IMG/VR virus record: IMGVR_UViG_3300044535_002125
Coordinates: 1 to 29,450 of that record
DNA: 29,450 nt
Reading direction: 5' to 3' (one strand)
DNA from: a virus
In this document: in pieces, positions 5,476 to 13,459 of the stretch
Position numbering within the stretch: the first letter of the stretch is position 1
Layout: each line of letters starts with the position of its first letter
Notes under the pieces: generated by a model
The model's input: the letters and a program-made list of their open reading frames with translations, nothing else
What the model was told of the DNA's origin: nothing
Databases searched by the model: none
Position numbers and translations under genes: made by a program

Positions 5476-7558
5476 ATGCGTACTGGCGATTCAATATTAA
5501 TCTAGCAACTTCATCGTCCATGACACTGGCCATTGTTACGGTACCGCCCATGCCTGAAACTTGTGGTGCTGGAGCAGGTGTAGTAACAACGACAGTCTCT
5601 GGTTTTCTAGTTATTGCAGAATCTCTGGCAGCATTCACTTCACTTGATGATGTAGCCAATGATTGGCCTTTATTGCTCGGTGCATTGGCCAATTTTGTGG
5701 CATGTGGATTTTCATTTTTCTTCAATCTTCCTGCTAAAGTAGATTCAAATTCTCCTACCTTAAGTTTGTGAAGTTCTGGATTGTTGCCTATTTTATAACC
5801 TTTAGCTGTCATTGCATCCGCAACCGACATATTTGGATTTTTCTGAATTGCTTCATGAACAGCTTTTGTGCCTGCTGGTCCAATATAGTGTGCCATGTAC
5901 TGATTACCTGGAGTAATTGGAATATTCATATTTTTCAGGGATGCCGAATTTTGTTCCAAAAGTCTCTTTTGAAGTCTCTCTTGTATTTCTGGTGTAAACT
6001 TTGTTGTGTTGACATCCAGTCCTTCCTGTTGAACTAATCCCGGTATGAGTTTTCCTTTACTATCTTTTCTACCAAATAGTGTTGTTGTCATAAATTGATA
6101 TTTACCAACAGCTCCGTTAGCACCACGTGTTGCTTGATATTCCCCAACCTCTTTGAGTGTCATATCAGTTAATGACTTTCCTGTTTGTGTTTCAGCAATG
6201 TTAGTGAACTTACCACTCTTCAACTTCCTATCACCAAAAGAAACATTATAGTTTCCTAATGATTCTGCTCCACCAATTTGTTGAGATATACCAGTCGGCG
6301 CCGTTGCCGCCGGTGGTGGAGTTTGCATTGTGACATTGCCTGAAGACATCCGCGAGGGCGCGTTTGTAGGCGCAGCAGGCATGTTTGTAGTTTGATCAAC
6401 AACAGGATTATATGTCGGAGGCTCTGAAGTCACTAATTTTTGTGATGCAGCATTTTTGCCTTGACTCCACGACTCCAATTGTTGTTTGGTGTAACCATCA
6501 TACTCACCAGCATCCAATAACATTTTTGCTGTGCCGGGAGGCATTGCGGGTGCCACGCGAGCCTGTTTTTCCAGATTAGAAATATTTTCTAAAGACGCAT
6601 TAGGATTCTCAATTTTATTGGTAATTGGATCATAACCACCCAATTGTTCCCGTGCCGCTTTTTGATTTGCTGGAGTTTTGATGCTTTGTAATTCTTTTTC
6701 TTTCTCAGGTGATAGTTCACCTGCATCTTTTTTCTCTTTCGCCAATTCCAAAAATTTTGCTCGTTTTTCGTCAACATCACCACGCAATTCTGCAAGCATT
6801 GCCCCGGCCGTACCAAGTGCTACTAGTGCCAAAAAGACTGGATTTGCAGCCACCGCACCAGCAAATTTGATTATAGTTGATAGTGTATTACTAGCGATAC
6901 CCATAACTTTCATAATGTTGTCGATGCTAAAAATATTCATAATAGTTTTTAGAGCACCGCCGACAACAGAACTCAACATGCCTGGAATCTTAGATAAAAT
7001 TGCTTTCAGACCAGCAAATAAAAAAGTTCCATATTCCAATAATTTGCCTATAAAACCTTTTTTATCAGGATCATCGTTTGCTTTTTGACCAAGTTTAGTT
7101 GGTTTATTTTTCTCCATGGCACTCTCATACATGGCTTCACGTTCTTTAGCTTTACTGAAAAACATGTCAGCTTTAGTGGATGGAGTGCCACCCTGTAGTT
7201 TAACCAACTTAACAACGTTTTGGCGCATCACGTTCATATCACGTGCCATCATAGGAATACCCATAGTATTCTTTGCTGTGATGGTTGCGTTTTGATTGAT
7301 AGCTTGTAGTAATGCATTATCAACACCCGAAGTTTGACTAGATTGTATTGAACTAGTTGGTGCTGTTTTCGAAGAAGTTGCTGAATATCCTTTACCGAAT
7401 ATTTTTTGTCCGAGTACGGAACCGATGCCAGAACCACCAAACAACGCATTGCGTATGTCTAGTTTTTCTAGTGTTTTTTTACCGATAGCACTTGCTGCAC
7501 CAGTAAGAATTCCCTTAGACTTATACTCATTTTTTAGGATATCTACTATTTTACTCAT
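5474..7558 (-). CDS. Tape-measure/baseplate hub candidate with C-terminal lysozyme-like domain
   Basis: 694 residues. Regions in order: a Gly/Ser-rich N-terminus; a helical part (75-150); two hydrophobic stretches (about 169-200 and 225-256) like those of tail tape-measure proteins; a Pro/Thr-rich linker (375-425); then a lysozyme-superfamily domain (about 428-610) with GGAESLGNYN, where E432 is the likely catalytic glutamate, and AVGKYQF at 483-489; then a second low-complexity linker and a short conserved-looking tail ending LILNRQYA. Position right after the gp26/gp51-family gene and its 61-aa frame is where a tape measure (T4 gp29, 590 aa) is expected. The enzyme domain would cut peptidoglycan during DNA entry, a job done in T4 by gp5. 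ATG overlaps the previous stop (ATGA) with AGAGGA before it. The tape-measure role is inferred from place and composition. Confidence 0.7.
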   Translation of the reverse strand: MSKIVDILKNEYKSKGILTGAASAIGKKTLEKLDIRNALFGGSGIGSVLGQKIFGKGYSATSSKTAPTSSIQSSQTSGVDNALLQAINQNATITAKNTMGIPMMARDMNVMRQNVVKLVKLQGGTPSTKADMFFSKAKEREAMYESAMEKNKPTKLGQKANDDPDKKGFIGKLLEYGTFLFAGLKAILSKIPGMLSSVVGGALKTIMNIFSIDNIMKVMGIASNTLSTIIKFAGAVAANPVFLALVALGTAGAMLAELRGDVDEKRAKFLELAKEKKDAGELSPEKEKELQSIKTPANQKAAREQLGGYDPITNKIENPNASLENISNLEKQARVAPAMPPGTAKMLLDAGEYDGYTKQQLESWSQGKNAASQKLVTSEPPTYNPVVDQTTNMPAAPTNAPSRMSSGNVTMQTPPPAATAPTGISQQIGGAESLGNYNVSFGDRKLKSGKFTNIAETQTGKSLTDMTLKEVGEYQATRGANGAVGKYQFMTTTLFGRKDSKGKLIPGLVQQEGLDVNTTKFTPEIQERLQKRLLEQNSASLKNMNIPITPGNQYMAHYIGPAGTKAVHEAIQKNPNMSVADAMTAKGYKIGNNPELHKLKVGEFESTLAGRLKKNENPHATKLANAPSNKGQSLATSSSEVNAARDSAITRKPETVVVTTPAPAPQVSGMGGTVTMASVMDDEVARLILNRQYA

Positions 7559-7740
7559 TTTGTCCTCTGCATTGCTTTTATACGTTCTCGTTCCTCATCA
7601 AGATGCCTTAGTAACATGTTTACATAAAGCTCTTTTTCCCACGGTATCATATTTTCCAGTTCTGTCAGACTATACTTGTGGTGTTGCATTAATGCAAAGT
7701 TAGTCTGGTAATGATTTCCCAGATTATCGTGACAGAACAT
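7555..7740 (-). CDS. 61-aa tail-assembly frame, probably expressed as a -1 frameshift extension
   Basis: The frame encodes 61 residues with the core HHKYSLTELENMIPWEKELYVN, which resembles the C-terminal T part of phage tail assembly chaperones (a -x-Y-S/T-L-x-E-L/I-x-x-M-x-P-x-E-R/K-x-x-Y pattern). Its ATG overlaps the stop of the upstream gene (TAATG) and has no ribosome site before it. The upstream gene ends in slippery T TTT TTC; a -1 slip there reads through CGG GTA ATG straight into this frame, giving a fusion of about 307 residues. It lies immediately before the tape-measure candidate, as GT does in lambda. It could instead be made separately by coupling at TAATG. Confidence 0.7.
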   Translation of the reverse strand: MFCHDNLGNHYQTNFALMQHHKYSLTELENMIPWEKELYVNMLLRHLDEERERIKAMQRTK

Positions 7741-7752
7741 TACCCGAAAAAA
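7659..7752 (-). promoter_or_regulatory. Probable programmed -1 ribosomal frameshift signal
   Basis: Read on the minus strand, the heptamer T TTT TTC (7752-7746) is in phase with the zero frame (AGT TTT TTC GGG TAA). Seven bases later, GTTCTGTCA (7738-7730) pairs perfectly with TGACAGAAC (7667-7659), a 9-bp stem. Its 62-base loop holds two further hairpins, TCTGG/CCAGA (7723-7719 with 7708-7704) and the palindrome TTGCATTAATGCAA (7697-7684), so a three-way junction is likely. Slippery site, spacer length and structure are what -1 frameshifting needs. Confidence 0.72.
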
Positions 7753-8477
7753 CTTTGGATTCCTTCAAGCTCAATTTTATCTTCATGATGACATTTGAAA
7801 CATTTGAAATCCAACGTCTTTTTCAACTTAGGCATCGTATCGAAGAAGTGTTTGATTTTTTCAATATCACTCATTTGTAATTGATCAATGAAATCTTGCA
7901 ATTCCTGTTCAGAAAAATCTTTTGCGTAGTAGACATTTTCAGCATCATAAACATAGTCAATGCATTTGATGGTTATACTCAAAACTGCCGAAATGTCATC
8001 AGTTGTGTTGATTGCATCCATCATAGTCAAATCTGGATATTTCATAACAACGCCAAATTTTTCTGTGATTTGAATTTTTTTATCGTGATCCAATTCGAAT
8101 TCAGGCACAATCTCTGTCAACTTTAAATCGATCTCTACTAAATTACCACAGGTCTTAGCTTCACTGTTTTCATTCAATACTTGATTGTTGCATTTGTATT
8201 TTAGATTGACAACTTCACCAACAGACACTGCTCTCAGATTTAGAAATAGATATTCAATATCAAAAAGAGGCAACTTCTCAACTTCAAAATTGTCGGTCAG
8301 AATACAATTATTTAAAATTTGTTTGATGATTTTGATAACAGCATCAACATCATCACTTTCGTTTGCCATGAGGAACAGCTTTTCCTCTTTAACTGTGAAT
8401 GGACGATAGTCCAATTTTTGACCATTAGACTTCAAAGTGATCGTGTAGACCGGCACATCAATTTTTGGTAAACCCAT
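7740..8477 (-). CDS. 26: T4 gp26/gp51-family baseplate hub assembly protein
   Basis: 245 residues. It resembles the T4 baseplate protein family (gp26/gp51): N-terminal PVYTITLKSNGQKLDYRPFTVKEEKLFLMA, a middle beta-rich part, and two cysteine pairs (C-N-N-Q...K-T-C-G near 105-120, and FKCFKCHH near the C-terminus) that look like a metal-binding knuckle. In T4 these proteins help assemble the hub; gp51 acts catalytically. Minus-strand ribosome site GGAGA stands right before the ATG. The 3' end carries the frameshift signal described separately. By position and mechanism the protein may be this phage's tail assembly chaperone (the G protein of lambda). gp26 and gp51 cannot be told apart here. 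Confidence 0.72.
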   Translation of the reverse strand: MGLPKIDVPVYTITLKSNGQKLDYRPFTVKEEKLFLMANESDDVDAVIKIIKQILNNCILTDNFEVEKLPLFDIEYLFLNLRAVSVGEVVNLKYKCNNQVLNENSEAKTCGNLVEIDLKLTEIVPEFELDHDKKIQITEKFGVVMKYPDLTMMDAINTTDDISAVLSITIKCIDYVYDAENVYYAKDFSEQELQDFIDQLQMSDIEKIKHFFDTMPKLKKTLDFKCFKCHHEDKIELEGIQSFFG

Positions 8478-8492
8478 ATTATCTCCATTAAA

Positions 8493-9257
8493 TTAAATTA
8501 TATTTCGGATGCTTGGTATAATACCTCGCAACTGATTTCTGATAGCTTCCGTCGGAACACCAGAAATCAATGCTGCACCAAGAACAGCGTCAGCATCATA
8601 TTTGCCCTGATAGAGCGTTTTGTATTTTCTGTACGAAAATTGTACAGTCAGTCTATGGAAGCTATCCTCGCCCCAATTCAACGGCTGTGAAGCAATGGAT
8701 ATGGGAAACGCATCAATCATTTCCACTGCATAAATTTGTTTGATGAAATCATCATACTGAATGATTTTCAAATTTGTAAGGTATCTTGTATCATCATCGT
8801 TTGGAAATCTAAGATTGTGTGTGTCGTTTGGCATTATAGCCTCTATCCAACGATCAAACAATTTTCTCTCATAGAAATCATTTGTACACAGGAACGTCAA
8901 TGAGATATCAGCAAACTGTGTCTGATAAGGAATCTTATATGTCGGACCATACACTTTAGCGTCTTGGGTCAATATCGACTTGCCTGGCAACTCAGTGCTT
9001 TCACACTGCAATGCAAGATATCGAGATATTGAACTATTTGTCGTTTTTGACTGCTCATCGGTATTGTCCCGATTGAAGATGTTTGTAATATCGCTAACGA
9101 TTGTGTTGGGTAAATTCACAATCTGCTCAAGAACGGATTGCCCTATGAACTCATTGATGTACTTAGGAATCGGCAAAATTACCTGAAACCTATTCGGTTT
9201 AGCTAATCCACCTTTGTTGTTGATGTTCGATAGGAATATGTTTGGGAGAAATGCCAT
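8493..9257 (-). CDS. 54: Tail-tube-fold baseplate protein (gp54-like tube initiator candidate)
   Basis: 254 residues. The core has the pattern of T4 tail-tube-fold proteins (gp19, gp48, gp54): NRFQVILPIP near the start; LALQCESTELPGKSI, a conserved beta strand with ELPG; PYQTQFADISLTFLCTNDFYERKLFDRWIEAI; and a C-terminal WGEDSFHRLTVQFSYRKYKTL. Such proteins polymerise as rings on the hub and start the tail tube. gp54 is the best choice because gp48 is identified at 10325 and the major tube gp19 is normally encoded near the sheath gene, which is not here; T4 gp54 is longer (320). It starts on the last base of the upstream stop (TAATG). Confidence 0.6.
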   Translation of the reverse strand: MAFLPNIFLSNINNKGGLAKPNRFQVILPIPKYINEFIGQSVLEQIVNLPNTIVSDITNIFNRDNTDEQSKTTNSSISRYLALQCESTELPGKSILTQDAKVYGPTYKIPYQTQFADISLTFLCTNDFYERKLFDRWIEAIMPNDTHNLRFPNDDDTRYLTNLKIIQYDDFIKQIYAVEMIDAFPISIASQPLNWGEDSFHRLTVQFSYRKYKTLYQGKYDADAVLGAALISGVPTEAIRNQLRGIIPSIRNII

Positions 9258-9835
9258 TACTTTTTCTTTCTTGAGTCTGCCCAGACTTTATTTTTATTTG
9301 CTTTTTCAAATTGCTCAACTGGTAGCAGTGCAGCAATATCCCATTCACTTGCAGAAATTTCTACGAATTGTCCTTGAACATGATTTCCTAGATATCGCTT
9401 GATGCATGGACTAGCCCCATATAGGCGACTGAATGATGCTAGTGCCTGATATGACAATTTCAATCTAGTCCTATCGTCAAATCGATTATCTGTGGCCAAC
9501 TCAGATAATTTGTCTAAGAGAAGGATGCGCTGCTTTGGGTGAATGTAGTGTAAATTCAGCCCTAAGAACCCGTCTGGGTATAGTTCTATTGGAAAAACCA
9601 GGGGGAACCTGTCGTAATATGGCAGCGAATCTTTCGTTTTTGGATCATAGTAAAAGAAGTACAATTTGCCGATGATGCTCTTTGGAGTATTTCTTTCGGC
9701 TGATTTTGTCAACTTATGTGGAGTTGCACGTAAGTCTCCTATCTTGGATTGTAACCAAGTCCTAGCTTGCTCAGATCGAGCTTTATAACCCGTCTTTGCT
9801 AATTGTGCGTTTATTCTGTCTAGTAGATATGCCAT
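9257..9835 (-). CDS. Conserved phage protein of unknown function (192 aa)
   Basis: 192 residues. I do not recognise a named domain. The N-terminal part is basic and helical (RINAQLAKTGYKARSEQAR). The middle has a striking aromatic strand region, GKLYFFYYDPKTKDSLPYYDRF then PLVFPIELYPDGFLGLNLHYI, that looks conserved in structure; the C-terminus is lysine-rich (KANKNKVWADSRKKK). It lies between gp4 (head completion) and a tail-tube-like gene and is coupled to the latter by TAATG. Position beside gene 4 would fit T4 gp2, the DNA end protector, but I see no sequence match that proves it. It is probably a virion or assembly protein. Confidence 0.7.
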   Translation of the reverse strand: MAYLLDRINAQLAKTGYKARSEQARTWLQSKIGDLRATPHKLTKSAERNTPKSIIGKLYFFYYDPKTKDSLPYYDRFPLVFPIELYPDGFLGLNLHYIHPKQRILLLDKLSELATDNRFDDRTRLKLSYQALASFSRLYGASPCIKRYLGNHVQGQFVEISASEWDIAALLPVEQFEKANKNKVWADSRKKK

Positions 9836-9846
9836 GGTCTATTTAT

Positions 9847-10296
9847 TCACGAAATACCCAATTCTTTTTCGGTCAGTATCTGGAATTTCCACCCATGTGT
9901 GTGACAGAATTCATCTGCGGCCTTCCATTTCATCTGATTTATTGCATATGTTGCAGCTTCCTGAAGGAACCGCTTGGTCTTTCTTTTCTGTACAGGACGC
10001 TGAGTTTGTGCAAATGGCTTGACCTCAATTACATGAGTCATAACGGTACCGTCTTTCCTTTGCACTTTTATGATGAAGTCAGGAAAATAACGGTGCCTTT
10101 TACCATCAACCGGCGACACATATGGAATCGCCAGCTCCTCGGATGACCACCAAATGATATCTGGGTGATCGTCAAACCATTTCATACATCGAAGTTCCCA
10201 AGAAGATCGATATATGATATTCTCGGCATTTCCGTTGTATTTTTTGGGATTCTGTGGGGTGAATCGACCCTTATAAGTATTCTTTCCAAATGACAT
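9847..10296 (-). CDS. 4: Head completion protein gp4
   Basis: 149 residues (T4 gp4: 150). T4 gp4 completes the filled head before tail joining. Matching parts are RFTPQNPKKYNG, IIYRSSWELRCMKWFDDHP, WWSSEELAIPYVSPVDGKRHRY and the C-terminus NQMKWKAADEF followed by FQILTEKELGI. A nuclease-like set PDF (P72, D73) with IEVKP (E91, K93) fits the PD-(D/E)XK fold proposed for this family, so trimming of DNA ends is possible. It is the first gene of the minus-strand block and diverges from gene 48 with 28 bases between. No ribosome site or promoter motif is obvious before it. Confidence 0.9.
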   Translation of the reverse strand: MSFGKNTYKGRFTPQNPKKYNGNAENIIYRSSWELRCMKWFDDHPDIIWWSSEELAIPYVSPVDGKRHRYFPDFIIKVQRKDGTVMTHVIEVKPFAQTQRPVQKRKTKRFLQEAATYAINQMKWKAADEFCHTHGWKFQILTEKELGIS

Positions 10297-10303
10297 ATAA
10301 ATA
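10296..10303 (+). promoter_or_regulatory. T4-type late promoter TATAAATA before gene 48
   Basis: An exact T4 late consensus TATAAATA in the 28-base gap between divergent genes 4 and 48. Expected initiation is near 10309-10311, a few bases before ribosome site AAGGA (10313-10317) and ATG 10325. It would serve the whole baseplate operon and needs gp55-type polymerase with gp33. The context makes it the most convincing late promoter in the window. It does not read as TATAAATA on the other strand. Confidence 0.8.
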
Positions 10304-10324
10304 TGTAGTCAACAAGGAACAACA

Positions 10325-11491
10325 ATGGCAATTTTTAATTTGACCGATATTGAAATAAAACCAGCTAATAGAAGTGGCGTCTATGATGCCGCTGCGCGTG
10401 TCTCAAGAACACAATCGGATGAATTGTATAATACTGATATAATGCGATATCCACTAGATGTGGGCGGCGTGGATAAAGGTCATTATATGATTATTCATAT
10501 AAACGAACAATATCATACACAATTTCCCTCAGGCTCACTCGCGGCAGATTTACCCACAGTTGCAGCAAATGCTAAAAAATATGGCATCAAAAAAATAAAT
10601 CAGGCGATAGGAACGGTTGTCGGTGCAGTAGGAGATGTTGTGACTGACAGTGGTTTCACAGAAGCACTTACACCGCCTATTCGCATTCCCGACACGGCCA
10701 GAGACATATTGAACAAAGGCAAAAGTCAATTTGAAAGAATTGCTGATACTGTTGGTGTTAGAACCATACGTAGAACTACGGAGACCATTGCATTGTATAT
10801 GCCGGACACCATGAATTTTTCGCAAGGACAGTCATACAATGAACTAGATTTGCAGAGTCCTCTAACAAAAACCATGGGAGAAATTGCTTCCCAGGTGGAT
10901 GCCTACAAAGCTGGAAAGGGTTTTGCTGAGGGTATGGTAAACGGTATCAGTAATTTGTCGCCATTTTTTGCTAGTTTTTTACCAGGCAATTTGGGTCAAG
11001 CTGCGTTCGCTGTTGGTTTTGGCTTGGTTCATAATCCAATGATAGAGATGCTATATTCGTCTCCCCAATTTCGCCAATTTCGTTTTGATTTCATGTTCTA
11101 TCCTCGCTCACAAAAAGAGGCAAAAGAGGTTCAGAAAATTTTGAGGAAACTGCAATTTCACCAAGCACCTGAAATTAGAAAAGATAGTTACTCAGTATTT
11201 CTGATTCCTCCATCTGAATTTGATATCAAGTTTTATTATAATGGTCATGAAAATCCAAACATACCAAAAATATCCACATGTGTATTGGAAAACATAGATG
11301 TTGATTATGCACCCAGTGGTTTTTCCACATACGAAGTCCCAGGACAATTCAAGCCAACTGAGGGTGGAACTGGAATGCCTGTAGCTATAAGACTTAGCTT
11401 ATCATTCAAAGAGACTGAATTTATGACAAAAGATCATTATCAGAAATCGGATACTAGCTATAGTAGTGAATTTAATACGCTTGGGTTCTAA
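10325..11491 (+). CDS. 48: Baseplate tail-tube cap gp48
   Basis: 388 residues (T4 gp48: 364). It starts the tail tube on the baseplate hub. Recognisable are the N-terminal region with RYPLDVGGVDKGHYMIIHINEQ, a central helical insert with IALYMPDTMNFSQGQSYNELDL, and a C-terminal tail-tube fold: LVHNPMIEMLYSSPQFRQFRF, DFMFYPRSQKEAKEVQ, the ISTCVLENIDVDYAP strand, and MPVAIRLSLSFKETEFMTKDH. The segment NPMIEMLYSSPQFRQFRFDF is strongly typical. Ribosome site AAGGA (10313-10317) precedes the ATG. It is the first gene of the rightward baseplate operon under a TATAAATA promoter. Confidence 0.88.
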   Translation: MAIFNLTDIEIKPANRSGVYDAAARVSRTQSDELYNTDIMRYPLDVGGVDKGHYMIIHINEQYHTQFPSGSLAADLPTVAANAKKYGIKKINQAIGTVVGAVGDVVTDSGFTEALTPPIRIPDTARDILNKGKSQFERIADTVGVRTIRRTTETIALYMPDTMNFSQGQSYNELDLQSPLTKTMGEIASQVDAYKAGKGFAEGMVNGISNLSPFFASFLPGNLGQAAFAVGFGLVHNPMIEMLYSSPQFRQFRFDFMFYPRSQKEAKEVQKILRKLQFHQAPEIRKDSYSVFLIPPSEFDIKFYYNGHENPNIPKISTCVLENIDVDYAPSGFSTYEVPGQFKPTEGGTGMPVAIRLSLSFKETEFMTKDHYQKSDTSYSSEFNTLGF

Positions 11492-11495
11492 ACAC

Positions 11496-12134
11496 ATGTC
11501 CAAATATTTCAACTTTTTCAATCAAATACTATATGACAATGTTGGTAATAACACCAACTATGATCTAATTACCAACATCACAACGAAATTTTCTTTTGAT
11601 GAATCATTCAAGAAAAACTCTATAGTTTTTTATCAACACTCGATAACTGACGGTGAAACACCTGAAATGCTGGCCCATAAAATCTATGGCTCATCGGAGC
11701 GTCATTGGATTATATTATCACTGAATGATATTGTTGATCCTCGCTTAGAATGGCCCATAGAGCAAAGGAGCTTGATTGATTTGATAGATAAGACATATCA
11801 AAGCAGAGCAAATACTGCAAACAATCAAACAGGATTATCGTGGGCAAGAACAAACGTCCATTCATACTACGTCCAAGAAACACAGATAGACCAGACAAAC
11901 AATAAAAGTGTCACACAAAACAGAATTGACGCAGGCACATATGCAAACACATCAATTGCAACACAAACTCTAACGACACCGAGTGGAAGCACGATTACGA
12001 TTGAAACAAGCAAATATTTGAAAACATACTATGAATATGAAATTGAGCAGAACGACAATAAGAGAATCATAAAAATTTTGAAGCCGGAATATGCGCCACT
12101 GGTTGAGCAAGAATTTAGACAGGTCTTTAAATAA
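11496..12134 (+). CDS. 53: Baseplate wedge protein gp53
   Basis: 212 residues (T4 gp53: 196). gp53 joins wedges and hub. The N-terminal part FNFFNQILYDN and the central DGETPEMLAHKIYGSSERHWIILSLNDIVDPRLEWP is the LysM-like signature of gp53 (T4: ELANAIYGNPQLYWVLLMCND). The C-terminus YEYEIEQNDNKRIIKILKPEY is also typical. ATG 11496 is preferred over GTG 11466, which would lie inside gene 48; neither has a good ribosome site. The following gene begins on the last base of this stop (TAATG). Confidence 0.88.
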   Translation: MSKYFNFFNQILYDNVGNNTNYDLITNITTKFSFDESFKKNSIVFYQHSITDGETPEMLAHKIYGSSERHWIILSLNDIVDPRLEWPIEQRSLIDLIDKTYQSRANTANNQTGLSWARTNVHSYYVQETQIDQTNNKSVTQNRIDAGTYANTSIATQTLTTPSGSTITIETSKYLKTYYEYEIEQNDNKRIIKILKPEYAPLVEQEFRQVFK

Positions 12135-13459
12135 TGCAAACAACGACACTTGGGTATGAGATATTAAATCTCACGATTGAATCTATTGATGGCAAGAATG
12201 GTATAGATATTAGATTCATTTTTGATGAAATCAACATTTTTGAGAATGTCATGCTGCCTTGCATGTCCGGCAACATCGTCATCCATGATGCGATAGGACT
12301 ATCCACCAAACTGAACTTTGATGGAAGCGAGTATATTCGCATCAACATCACCAAGGACGATAAAACTCTAGGCAGACAATTTGATATGAATTTTGATAGA
12401 CGATTTGTTATCTACAAGTTGTCCAATCGAAAAGAAGTTAATCAGAACTCTGAGATTTACACACTTCATTTTGTCTCGGATGAATTCATCCTCTCACAGC
12501 AAAAGAAAGTTAGAAAGAATTACAAAGATACTCATGACAAGATGATCATGAGTATCCTGAAGGAATATTTGAATTTAAAATTTGAGACACCACAAATTGG
12601 AAGCATATTTCCAACAAGTGGTGTGCATGAGTTGAATATTCCCAATCTATCGCCGTTTGATGCAATAAATTACATCACCAAACGAGCGATAGGGCCATCT
12701 GGACGCCCAGATTATCTGTTTTGGCAAACGCCACTGGCCGGATATAATTTTATGCCTCTATCGGAGATTCTAACATTCGATGCGCCACATACCATAACAT
12801 TCGGTGCAAAAAATCTACCAGTCCAAACAAAAGAGAAACAATTTTTCAGTGAGTTGTATGGCGCTAGAGACTTGAAAATCATTTCACAGTATAACTACTC
12901 CGAAAACATCCAAGCTGGAGTTTATGCCGGCAAATTTATCGGTTTCGACACGATAACGCGAAAAATAAAAACGCATAATTTGTCATACTCAAATGTTTAC
13001 AACATGGAACCAAATCATGCAAATGAGTATCCACACAATAACAAAATTTTGAATAAAGAATACAATACCGCAGACACGATGTATGATTCGCGTGTGACAC
13101 TTTATCCATTCCAAACAAACAGAGCCAATAATTCATATCTACTGACTAACGACACACGTTCAACACAGAATATTGATGACACTGAAAAGTACATCCTACA
13201 GAGAAAAATGATATTGTCCAATCTAATGCAAAGGAAACTCAATATATCCATGCCTGGCAATTTCCAATATGTTGCAGGATCAATGATTGAATTACTTGTG
13301 CCTAAGAGAAATAACATCGATAAAGATGAATATACAGATGGTGACAAAACACTAAGTGGAAAATATCTAATCACAGGTCTACGACATGTCATAAAATTTG
13401 ATAAACATGAAACGTTACTTGAAGTGGTGACTGATTCCACTAATTATGGAGCACGATAA
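12134..13459 (+). CDS. 27: Baseplate hub protein gp27
   Basis: 441 residues (T4 gp27: 391). gp27 forms the trimeric ring at the hub that carries the gp5 spike; it is related in fold to gpD of other contractile-tail systems. Visible parts are an N-terminal beta domain (GKNGIDIRFIFDEINIFENVM, CMSGNIVIHDAIGLS), the segment YTLHFVSDEFILSQQKKVRKNYKDT, a helical HDKMIMSILKEYL, LSPFDAINYITKRAI, and the C-terminal LVPKRNNIDKDEYTDGDKTLSGKYLITGLRH, a strand-rich end typical of hub proteins. It sits directly before the gp5 OB-domain gene, with TAATG overlap. Confidence 0.85.
   Translation: MQTTTLGYEILNLTIESIDGKNGIDIRFIFDEINIFENVMLPCMSGNIVIHDAIGLSTKLNFDGSEYIRINITKDDKTLGRQFDMNFDRRFVIYKLSNRKEVNQNSEIYTLHFVSDEFILSQQKKVRKNYKDTHDKMIMSILKEYLNLKFETPQIGSIFPTSGVHELNIPNLSPFDAINYITKRAIGPSGRPDYLFWQTPLAGYNFMPLSEILTFDAPHTITFGAKNLPVQTKEKQFFSELYGARDLKIISQYNYSENIQAGVYAGKFIGFDTITRKIKTHNLSYSNVYNMEPNHANEYPHNNKILNKEYNTADTMYDSRVTLYPFQTNRANNSYLLTNDTRSTQNIDDTEKYILQRKMILSNLMQRKLNISMPGNFQYVAGSMIELLVPKRNNIDKDEYTDGDKTLSGKYLITGLRHVIKFDKHETLLEVVTDSTNYGAR

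Noticed and set aside
5448-6037. Forward-strand open frames opposite the tape-measure candidate
   Set aside because: They are antisense to a long, well-supported gene, start inside the terminator region and have no family likeness.
9840-9847. AATAAATA on the minus strand before the 192-aa gene
   Set aside because: It lies 5 bases from the start codon and overlaps the gene 4 stop, so a transcript from it would lack a leader; probably chance.
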